A stretch of DNA of 64,000 nucleotides from Gastrolobium villosum. Taxonomy: Eukaryota; Streptophyta; Magnoliopsida; Fabales; Fabaceae. Below, piece after piece: positions 11,561 to 23,200 of the stretch (position 1 is the first letter of the stretch; each line of letters begins with the position of its first letter). The position numbers and the translations under genes were made by a program. Where the stretch lies: assembly GCA_032173675.1 (NCBI GenBank), contig JAVKPL010013431.1, positions 1 to 64,000 on the forward strand, in the 5' to 3' direction. A model generated the notes under the pieces. The model did no database searches, was not told where the DNA came from, and was given only the letters and a program-made list of their open reading frames with translations.

Positions 11561-13890
11561 AATTCTCATGCATTTGACTAGATAATTCATATAATTTTAG
11601 CTCTTAAAACATGATAAACTAGAGGTTTATCAATGAGAATATCTAAACTATTGTGACAACATCATAAATGAACCTCATTAAAAATTAAAAATTAGTTTGA
11701 TTTTATGAACCGTTAAAAAAAAGAAAAAGATTTTTTTAACTGGTTTGATCTCATTTCTTTTATGATTTGGGTCATTTAAATATTTAGCGCATCCCTCGTT
11801 AGTATATAAAATTTTGAGCGTGTGCATTGGTCATGACTAAGAACACAAAACTGTCATGTGGCCGAACCACATATGCAATATTGTTCTGCTTTTACTGTCC
11901 ATTTATATGCATCAATAATAATATTAACAATATATTCACAATCTATCTTCTTTGCTCTCCCTTTCACAAGAACGATCGGACGGGGCAATCCAATAAATTA
12001 TATAGCTTTATTGTTCCAACATAGCTAGGTTGCCATTTTTTTCCCTTCATATTTTTCTTGTGCTTATATGGAGTTTTTAATCTTATTTTATTTTAGAGTA
12101 AAGTTATAAATTATTAATAATTGCATCCTAGTTCAGTTAGATAATGTGTATGCAGACGATGATAGCCTAACAAGCATAGTGGTTTCCTTAGACTTATCGA
12201 AGTAGTTTTGTTGGAAATGGGCGTGAAATTGCAATCCAACATGGAAAGTTGTGTTCAACATATTTTAATGCATTGATTGAATCCCTTTCGAATTGGAAAA
12301 GACACATTCAAATACGAGGCTAAAAGCTATTTAATGCACCATTATTTCACTATCAGTTTCTAATTTGCTTCCAATGTTAGTCAAGAATTTCAAATTTCAA
12401 TTCCATCTTCATTAGTCTTACGAAGATGGAGCAACCAAAGGAAGGCCCGTTTAACCAGCAAAGTGTTCCACCTGCCTTGGTCTGTAATATTTGGAATTGA
12501 ATTATTTTATGTCTCATTTTAATATTATGGGATCGGTTATTTATTGGTAAATTGATAATCAATAGTTGAAATGATTAATCGATCCGAGAGGATAGGGAAT
12601 ATTTAAGTTCGGTACACTGTTTATCAAAAAAAAAAAAAAAAAAGGGTTCGGTACACAAATGTCTATGGAGAAGACACTATATTAAAATCATGAGGTATGT
12701 ACATAGTAATAACTAAAGAATAAATGAACAAAGTGCAACCTAGTAGGCTCAACCTCCTTTTTTATATATTAATTATCTGTAGGCGTAGAATACTGAAGTC
12801 CTAATTTGAGTGAGACTATTGAGTGAGATGAGATAAGTGATTTATCCTCTATCTTTTAGTAACAGTATAATTATTATTCTTTTTGTTAAGATTAGTCAAG
12901 AACAATGATTATTTTATTTATTTTACAAATTATAATTAATGTGTCAATAAAAAATTGAATTTTTTCTAATAAGATATTTATGAAAAAATAAAATACTATT
13001 ATGTTAGAATAAAATATGAAAGGATATATTTCCCTATTTTATATTAATAACGCTATTCAACAAGACATAATTTAAAATGTGTGTAAATGTTTAACAAAAA
13101 AAAAAAAAAAAATACGCGTGTAAATAATATCATGCACAGGAGGTTATTTTGTGTGAACCCGGACCACCATTTTTAGGTGGTCCCTTAGTGTAAATAGAAG
13201 GGTAAAATAGGAAAAGTGAGAAAATAATAAGGGTAAAAAATAAAGAGAAAATTAATGTTGTTTCATTTCAACACAGGAAGATTGAGAGAAATTGGAGCAT
13301 ATTAAATTTTTCCCATGCACAAGTGATTTTAAGCATAATATAGGAAATTTTTTTTTATCTTTTTAAATAATTGTATCATTTCATTCTCTAAAAAAAATAA
13401 GACATACACCTTTATTTTTTTTTCACATAATTTTTATTCCATGATCTATTTCTTTCTCGTACTTTTCCAATAATATATTTGAAAAAACACTTCTCGAATT
13501 CGTGGATAAGATTTTTCTCGTGTTGGTGATATTTTGAAAACTGTGCCTATTTTTCTTTTAAGATACCCCTACTATCATCCTATGCACAGGTGATAAGACA
13601 GTTAGAAAACATTTATTAGTGTTTTTCTTTATGTCTTTTATAGAGAAAATATTTCTCAAGATAAAATTATCTATCATAACTTAAAATAATGTGATTTTAA
13701 AATTTAGAATATTTTAAAAAATGTATTTTTTATTATTTAATAAATTTATAAAAACATTTTATTTTTTTTTTTAAATTTAAAAATGACATTATTTTTAAAT
13801 TACAAAAATAATTTTATCTCTTGTAATAATCATTTATCTTTTTAAAAATAATTATTTAATAAATAATAATAATTTTATATCAACCTCGTT
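11561..13890. other. Intergenic DNA upstream of the CHIP gene
   Basis: No gene seen. It contains poly-A tracts (12626-12643, 13095-13112) and a short perfect hairpin, GGACCACC..GGTGGTCC (13161-13168 with 13176-13183). The final part becomes extremely AT-rich (13660-13880). The proximal CHIP promoter must lie at the right-hand end, but I could not single out a TATA box. Confidence 0.5.
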
Positions 13891-14201
13891 TTGCCCAACC
13901 AAACCGTCCTTCTTGTCACTCGATCATCACGGCTCCTATACCCTGAAACGGAAACGCAGAAAAAGAAAGCGAGTCAATCTTTATTTCCATTTAGCCTTTT
14001 CCTCTTCTTCTTCTTCTTCTTCTTTATCTCGAAAATTCTCATTCCCATTCTCATTCTCCATCCACAACCTACCCAGACATCCAATCATACAAACATAATA
14101 TTTATATTTATATTTATATTTATATCTATACATTTATACTTTACTAAATACATACTACATTTACATGTGAAATCGAATTTTCAAGAGAGAGAAAAAGAGA
14201 A
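13891..14201 (+). promoter_or_regulatory. Putative CHIP 5' leader with pyrimidine and TTTATA microsatellites
   Basis: This lies directly upstream of the start codon. It holds a CTT microsatellite (about 14003-14024), which is typical of plant 5' leaders, and a TTTATA repeat (about 14099-14125). The stretch before the ATG is A/G-rich (GAGAGAGAAAAAGAGAA). Transcription start was not determined. Confidence 0.45.
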
Positions 14202-17200
14202 ATGAGCCCAAACGGTAGTTCCATCTCATCGGTGGCGAAACAAGCGGAGCTGCTAAGAATAGACGGCAACTCTTACTTCAAAAAAGACCGTTACGGTGCT
14301 GCCATCGATGCTTACACCGAGGTATTCTTCCGTTACCGTTAATCACATTTTGGTTCTTTCGAAACCTTTCTCTTTTAATTAACCCTCGTTTTCTTCGGTT
14401 CCTTACTTGAGCTTTTTTTCTTAAAAGGCTATTACGCTGTGCCCTGATGTTGCGGTTTATTGGACGAATCGTGCTCTCTGCCATCTCAAACGCAAGTATG
14501 TATTGGCACCTACATATGCCTATTTTGATTTTGCAATTTTTTATATTTTTTTTGAATTTTCTTCTTCTTTTGGTTATACTTTTTGGTTAGGGTTTTTATT
14601 TTTGGTCTTATCAACCGCATTGTGACTAATAATGGCAATGAAATGTGACTGCGACCGAAAATTAAAACTATGTGTTTGTTATGTGTTTCGTTTGGTTGTA
14701 GTGATTGGGAGAGACTAGAGGAAGACTCTCGAAAAGCGATTCAGCTTGACAGCAATTCGGTTAAGGTCTTTGTGATCGATCTCCTTGTAATTTTTGTAAT
14801 GCCTTTTGTCTCATGCATGTTTGAGTATCTGTTTAGCTTCTATTGCTTCATTCATTGGTTAAGTGTATTGAATTTCCTTTTTGAAATGAGTTTGTTGCGT
14901 ATTTAGTTGTGTCTTGTGGTAGGTGTATTTATGCTTGGTGATATATATGGCATACGAATCTCCATGATGGCAATAGAATATCGAAATGTGAAGTTTCTCT
15001 TGGAAAACATCAATTAGCCACACTTTTAAGAATTCTATTCATGTCAGATTTCTATCCAAGAAAATTTAAGCCAATTCCCGGGCTGCATCAGCTGTGGCTT
15101 TCTAAATCAATTCCTTGTTTTCGACTATTTTTCTTTTCCAATTATTTCTTGAAGTCAAACCTGTTAGGCTTGTGATAGTTGCTGTAGGATCTATCCATTT
15201 CAAAAGTGCTTTTTGGGAAATCTGAAGTGATCCTTTTTTTCTGGTAGTTGGATTGTGTAAACAATGCTAGATTTTGTAAACTCACGAACTAATTCTGTGC
15301 TTGGTAGAGGTGAAATACATATAGGTTGAAATGAAGTGCCATTTTAAATTACAAGTATGATACAACTCCCCCTATATTGAAGACATATCATAGGCAGCGG
15401 GTCAGGAACGTCTCTCTTAGTGAAGCAGCAGATGCAACACATGGTGCAGGTGCACATGATGCAGGTGCAACACAGGATAATAATCTCCATTCAGCTGGTG
15501 CAACTAACTTGGGCTGAGTGGGCTGAGTCAGCAAACGGTTAGAAGGTGCAAGTAAAATAGGCAGTCACGAGGGAAGGGGGGATTATCTTGGGAGAATGGA
15601 TATTGAGGCTCTTTGGGAGAGATCAGGGGCTCTCCAATTCCTCTAAACCTATCCTTCTTATTTTCTTTATTTCTTTTATGCCTCAGTTCTGTTACTGAAG
15701 GAGTTTATAGTTGAATTCTGTCATGGAATATTACTTGTAATTGACTTTGAATTTCTGAATTTTAATACAAAAATTGTCTCTGTTTTTCCCTTTTATTCTG
15801 GAATTTGTTGTGAAGTCTGTTGCAATTGGTATCAAAGCTCTCTTTCTTGGGAGCGTTGAATGGTGTGGACGAGAATGATGGATGCACGTATCGAAGCTGT
15901 GGAACAGAGAATGGTGAGAACTGAGGAAGGAATACAACAAGTTGAGGCAGGGTTTTGCGGAGATAATAAGGGGAATGCAAAACATGAACGATAATAGGGA
16001 AGATCGTCGGTCCAGAAGCCGTGGACGACGTGGAAGAGAGGGAAGAGGAAGTAGAGGCTACACGGAGTCCTCAGGTGATGAAGCCAGAGGGAATTATCAC
16101 GGGGAAACTATGCGGAGGCGGCTTGAACTACCTTCTCTTTCCAGTGTGGGGGTTTTTGACTGGTTAACTCGGGTGGATCGTTACTTTGAGATGAATCCAA
16201 TGTCTGACAGGGAGAAGTTGAGGGCGGTGATGATCGTTCTCGAAGGAGAGGCGTTACACTGGTACCAATGGTGGGAGAGGAGTACCACCACTACTTCATG
16301 GGGTTTGTTCCGAGCTGAAATTCTCAGCCGTTTCCAAACGGATCTAGAGGGAAACCCACTCCATGAGTTGTTGAGTTTGCGTCAGATTGCAAGTGTACAA
16401 GAGTTCAGGAGAGATTTTGAAAACATCAGCGGCAGCTTGGAGTATGTCGATGAGGAGGTCCTTCGTGGTATTTGGTTGAATAGATTAAATTCTTGTATCA
16501 GGGAAGAGCTTCTATTGCAGCCATTAGACAGCTTGCCGATGATGATGAGGGAGGCACAACGTGTAGAGAGGAGGAATTGGGCTTGGTTGGCTGAGGGTGT
16601 TGGGAAAAATGGGCCTAATCGTTACCTTGGGCCATCGAAATCCAATAGCACCTCAGCAGCCCGTTTTAACGGCATTGGAGCTGCATTGGAGCTGCACTCA
16701 TGCAAGATGGGAGGCCTTTAGCATTCATTAGTCAGGGGTTCTCACAGCAGGCGATGGGTAAATCTGTTTACGAAAAAGAGCTGATGGCTTTGGTTTTTGC
16801 TGTCCAAAAGTGGCGTTACTACCTTTTGGGACGACACTTGTGATCAAAACGGATAAGAAAAGCCTCAAATTCCTTATGGACCAGTGGGTGTTGGGCGAGG
16901 ATCAACAGAAATAGACTTCTAAACTGTTGGGATTTGACTTCGAGGTTCAGTATCACCCAGGGAAAGAGAATGTGGTGGCGGATGCTCTTTCGCGAAGAGG
17001 GGATTTTTATTCTCTTTCTTCTGTTAGGCTGCCCATGGTGGAACAAATCAAGCAAGAACAAGGGGGCTGATCCTACCCTTAGGCAGATTGTGTTGGATTT
17101 GGTTGAGGATCCTTCCTTGCATCCAGGTTTTCAGTTGGCTGGTGGGAGGTTGACTTTTAATGATCGGTTGGTGATTCCAAAAAGTTCCACTCTCATTGCC

Positions 17201-20200
17201 AATTTACTTCAGGAGTTTCATGCTTCCCCGGTTGGGGGCCATTCTGGATTTTTTCGTACATTTAAACGTATCTCTAATCTGGTTTATTGGGAGGGGATGA
17301 AGAAAGATATACAAGGATTTGTAGCCCGGTGTGCAGTATGCCAGCAGTGTAAGGCCTCCAATCTCACCCCAGCTGGTCTTCTACAACCTCTTCCTATCCC
17401 AAGTCAGGTTTGGTCTGATATCTCTCTAGACTTTGTTGGGGGTTTGCTTAAAGCTTGTGGGGTTGACATGGTATTGGTTGTAGTTGACCGTCTTACTAAA
17501 TTTGCTTACTGTATTCTCCTTTGTCATCCTTATAGTGCTCAAGAGGTTGCTGTCTTGTTTGTCAAAAATATTGTCAAGTTGCATGGTTTATCTTTGTCCG
17601 TCGTTTCTGACAGGGATCGCGTTTTTACTAGCCATTTTTGGTCTGAGTTATTTAAGCAAGCTGGTACTTCACTTAAATATAGTATAGCTTATCATCCACA
17701 ATCTAATGCACAAACAGAAATTGTCAATAAATGCTTGGAGACCTATCTTAGGTGTTTCTGCCATCCTCGTCCTAAGCAGTGGCCTAATTGGTTACATTGT
17801 GCTGAATATTGGTATAATACCACTTATAAGTCCTCCACAGGTATATCCCCATTTAAGGCCTTGTACGGTTCTGACCCTCCTTCTCTGTTTCGAGTTGGCA
17901 ATGCTGTCCAGGTGGCTGAGGTGGATCGCATGCTACAGCACAGGGATGTTATTTTGGGTGATTTACATCACCACTTAACTCAGGCACAAAATCGAATGAA
18001 GGTCCAGGTTGATAAGAGTAGGAGGGATGTCTAATTGGAGGTAAACGATATGGTTTTTCTGAAAATCCAGCCCTATCATCTCAAGACTTTAGCTCGGAGA
18101 GTTAATGAAAAACTCAACCCCCGTTTCTATGGTCCGTTTAAGGTGTTGGCCAAGGTGGGTACCGCTGCTTAGAAGTTGGATCTGCCTCCTTCTTGTCTTA
18201 TCCACCCGGTCTTCCATGTGTCTTTGCTTAAAAAGGCACTTCCTGATTTGGAGTTAGCAAAAGTCCAACCCCTACCGTCGGTCTTATCCGATGAACTTGA
18301 GCTGGTGGTTGAACCAGCTGTTGTGTTACAGTGGCGGAAGACTGCAGGAGGGGATGTGGAGGTTCTAATTCGTTGGTCCAATCTGCCCCCATTCGAAGAT
18401 TCCTGGGAGTACTCGTACCGGTTGAATCGTAAATTTCCTTGGTTCAACCTTGAGGACAAGGTTCACAATTTAGGGGGGAGTACTGATACAACTCCCCCTA
18501 TATTGAAGACATATCAGAGGCAGCGGTTCAGGAACGTCTCTCTTAGTGAAGCAGCAGATGCAACACATGGTGCAGGTGCATATGATGCAGGTGCAACACA
18601 GGATAATAATCTCCATTCAGCTGGTGCAACTAACTTGGGCTGAGTCAGCAAACAGTTAGAAGGTGCAAGTAAAATAGGCAGTCACGAGGGAAGGGGGGAT
18701 TATCTTGGGAGAATGGAGATTGAGGCTCTTTGGGAGAAATCAGGGGCTCTCCAATTCCTTTAAACCTATCCTTCTTATTTTCTTTATTTCTTTTATGCCT
18801 CAGTTCTGTTACTGAAGGAGTATATAGTTGAATTCCGTCATGGAATATTACTTGTAATTGACTCTTTGAATTTCTGAATTTTAACACAAAAATTGTCTCT
18901 GTTTTTCCCTTTTATTCTGGAATTTGTTGTGAAGTCTGTTACAATTGGTATCAAAGCTCTCTTTCTTGGGAGCGTTGAATGGTGTGGACGAGAATGATGG
19001 ATACACGTATTGAAGCTGTGGAACAGAGAATGGTGAGAACTGAGGAAGGAATACAACGAGTTGAGGCAGGGTTAGCGGAGATAATAAGGGGAATGCACAT
19101 GAACGATAATAGGGAAGATCGTCGGTCCAGAAGTCGTGGACGACGCGGAAGAGAGGGGAGAGGAAGTAGAGGCTCCACGGAGTCCTCGGGTGATGAAGCC
19201 AGAGGGAATTATCACGTGGAAACTATGCGGAGGCGGCTTGAACTACCTTCTTTTTCCGGTTTGGGGGTTTATAACTGGTTAACTCGAGTGGATCGTTACT
19301 TTGAGATGAATCCAATGTCTGACAGGGAGAAGTTGAGGGCGGTGATGATCGTTCTCGAAGGAGAGGCATTACACTGGTACCAATGGTGGGAGAGGAGTAC
19401 CACCACTACTTCATGGGGTTTGTTTCGAGCTGAAATTCTCAGCCGTTTCCCACCGGATCTTGAGGGAAACCCACTCCATGAGTTGTTGAGTTTGCGTCAG
19501 ACTGGAAGTGTACAAGAGTTCAGGAGAGATTTTGAAAAAATCAGCGGCAGCTTGGAGCATGTCGATGAGGAGGTCCTTCGTGGTATTTGGTTGAATGGAT
19601 TAAATTCTTGTATCAGGGAAGAGCTTCTGTTGCATCCATTAGACAGCTTGCCGATGATGATGAAGAAGGCACAACGTGTAGAGAGGAGGAATTGGGCTTG
19701 GTTGGCTGAGGGTGTTGGGAAAAATGGGCCTAATCGTTACCTTGGGCCGTCGAAATCCAATAGCACCTCAGCAGCCCGTTTTAACGCAAGTCCAAGCCAT
19801 TTCGGGTCAGCGGGTCAAAAGACGGGTCAAGTCTTTCCTAATATGATGAACCCATCTAGCGAAGTCCCCAAGACTCAGACGAACCCTAACCCTTCGTACC
19901 AAAATCCACGCATGGAAGAAAGTCAGGCCAACAACAACTATCGATCAGGCGGTCGTAGGTTGCTGCAAGCTGAGTGGCAGAACGATCTCGCAAGGGGCTG
20001 TGCTTCCACTGCGAGGAACGGTGGAATCCCGGCCACCATTGCATGTTGAAGCAGCTGAACTTGTTGGTAGTCATCGATGGGGTAGAGGACGACGAGGCTC
20101 ATGATGGTAAGGTTATAGACATGGAGACCGAGGACTTGAATACCGAAACCCCAACTCCAACGCTTCAGCTGTCTTCTCATAGCTTGTTGGGATTGACTTC

Positions 20201-23200
20201 GAGCAGGTCCATGCGGTTGTGGGGAGAAATTGGAGGTCATAAGGTTTTGATCCTTATTGATAGTGGAGCCACGCATAACTTCATCAAGGAAGAGACTGCT
20301 TGTGAGATCAGGCTCAAGACAACAAAGACTGTGGAATACGATGTAGAAATCGGTAACGGTGATCGTCTGAGCTCTAAGGGGGTGTGCACGAGAGTAAGGA
20401 TCCGGTTTTAGGGAATCGAAGTGGTTCAAGACTTGTTCATGTTCAAGCTTGGTGGGGTGGATGTGGTGTTAGGAATGGAATGGCTTCAGGAATTGGGTTC
20501 AATTAAAGCTAATTTCAGGGAACTTTCTCTAAGCTTTGAACAAGGGGGACGAAAGGTATTCATCCGTGCTGAACCTGAACTTTCTTGCTCGGAGGCGTCT
20601 TTAAAAGCAATCTCAAAGGTTATTCAGAGTAGGGGGGATTTTTAATACTCCCAAAAGGGGAATCCTTCACTATTTCGGGAGGCCAGAAGGAGTGGGATGA
20701 GTTGAAGCAGTTGCTGGCCAAATACGAGGATATCTTTCAAGTCCCATCCGGTCTTCCTCCCTAACGCAGCAGGGATCATGCTATCCTCCTCAAACCAGGA
20801 AGTGAGGTCCCTAATATTCGGCCATACAGGTACCCTTTCTATCAGAAAGATGAAATTGAGAAAAATGTTAATGAATTGTTGAGTTCTGGAATGATTAGGC
20901 CCAGTGTGAGCCCTTATTCAAGCCCAACAATTTTAATAATAAAAAAAGAAGACAACAACTGGCGCGTTTGTGTTGATTATAGAAAGCTGAACAAGATGAC
21001 AGTGCCGGATAAATTCCCAATGCCTGTGATTGATGAATTAATTGATGAAATTGGGGTTGCTTGCATATTTTCGAAGTTGGATTTGAAATCTGAGTTCAAC
21101 CAAATCCGGATGAAGGTAGATGATATCGAGAAAACGGCTTTTCGAACTCATGAGGGCCATTATTAATACCTCGTTATGCCCTTTGGTTTGACCAACGCAT
21201 CATCTACCTTCCAAGCATTGATGAACGAAGTCCTCAAGTCTGTTCTTCGCAAGTTCGTCCTAGTTTTCTTCGACGACATTCTGGTGTACAGTCAATCCGA
21301 AGAGATGCACATGCAGCACTTGGGGGCTGTTTTCGAAGAGTTGAGGCGGCAACAATTGTACGCAAATAGGAAGAAATATGTTTTTAGGCAGTCTCAGATA
21401 GAATATCTTGGCCACATCATCAGTTCCAAAGGGGTAGAAGCTGACCCTTATAAAACTGTGGCTATGCAGAAGTGGCCTGTTCCTCAGAATATTAAAGGTT
21501 TACTAGGGTTTCTTGTATTAACCGGTTATTACAGGAAATTTGTGCAGGGTTATGGCATATTGGCCAAACCTTTAACTAATCTGTTGAAAAAAAATTCTTT
21601 TCATTGGAATGAGGAGGCTCAGTCTGCTTTTGACCAACTCAAACTCATCATGTGCGATCTACCTACTTTCGCCTTACCTGATTTTAATAAGCTGTTTATA
21701 GGGGTTACCGTTGCTTCGGGAAAAGGCATTGGAGCTGCACTCATGCAAGATGGGAGGCCTTTAGCATTCATTAGTCAGGGGTTCTCACAACAGGCGATGG
21801 GTAAATCTGTTTACGAAAAAGAGCTGATGGCTTTGGTTTATGCTGTCAAAAAGTGGCGTTACTACCTTTTGGGACGGCACTTTGTGATCAAAACGGATAA
21901 GAAAAGCCTCAAATTCCTTATGGACCAGCGGTGTTGGGCGAGGATCAACAGAAATGGACTTCTAAACTGTTGGGATTTGACTTCGAGGTTCAGTTTCACC
22001 CAGGGAAAGAATGTGGTGGCGGATGCTCTTTCGCGAAGAGGGAATTTTTATTCTCTTTCTTCTGTTAGGTTGCCCATGGTGGAACAAAGCGAGCAAAGAA
22101 CAGGGGGCTGATCCTACCCTTAGGCAGGTTGTGTTGGATTTGGTTGAGGATCCTTCCTTGCATCCAGGTTTTCAGTTGGCTGGTGGGAGGTTGACTTTTA
22201 ATGATCGGTTGGTGATTCCAAAAAGTTCCACTCTCATTGCCAATTTACTTCAGGAGTTTCATGCTTTCCCGGTTGGGGGCCATTCTGGATTTTTTCGTAC
22301 ATTTAAACGTATCTCTAATCTGGTTTATTGGGAGGGGATGAAGAAAGATATGCAAGGATTTGTAGCCCGGTGTGCAGTATGCCAGCAGTGTAAGGCCTCC
22401 AATCTCATCCCAACTGGTCTTCTACAACCTCTTCCTATCCCAAGTCAGGTTTGGTCTGATATCTCTCTAGATTTTGTTGGGGGTTTGCCTAAAGCTTGTG
22501 GGGTTGACACGGTATTGGTGGTAGTTGACCGTCTTACTAAATTTGCCCACTTTATTCCCCTTTGTCATCCTTATAGTGCTCAAGAGTTTGCTGTCTTGTT
22601 TGTCAAAAATATTGTCAAGTTGCATGGTTTCCCTTTGTCCATCGTTTCTGACAGGGATCGCGTTTTTACTAGCCATTTCTGGTCTGAGTTATTTAAGCAA
22701 GCTGGTACTTCACTTAAATATAGTACAGCTTATCATCCACAATCTAATGGGCAAACAGAAATTGTCAATAAATGCTTGGAGACCTATCTTAGGTGTTTCT
22801 GCCATCCTCGTCCTAAGCAGTGGCCTAATTGGTTACATTGGGCTGAATATTGGTATAATACCACTTATAAGTCCTCCACAGGTATATCCCCATTTAAGGC
22901 CTTGTACGGTTCTGACCCTCCTTCTCTGTTTCGAGTTGGCAATGCTGTCCAGGTGGCTGAGGTGGATCGCATGCTACAGCACAGGGATGTTATTTTGGGT
23001 GATTTACATCACCACTTAACTCAGGCACAAAATTGAATGAAGGTCCAGGTTGATAAGAGTAGGAGGGACGCCTAATTGGAGGTAAACGATATGGTTTTTC
23101 TAAAAATCCAGCCCTATCGTCTCAAGACTTTTGCTCGGAGAGTTAATGAAAAACTCAGCCCCCGTTTCTATGGTCCGTTTAAGGTGTTGGCCAAGATGGG

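Noticed and set aside
14278..14484. Arginine-rich minus-strand reading frame
   Set aside because: It lies antisense over CHIP exons 1-2 and intron 1; composition follows from the sense exons and no domain is seen.
22467..22676. Minus-strand frame over chromovirus integrase
   Set aside because: Antisense shadow of the integrase core.
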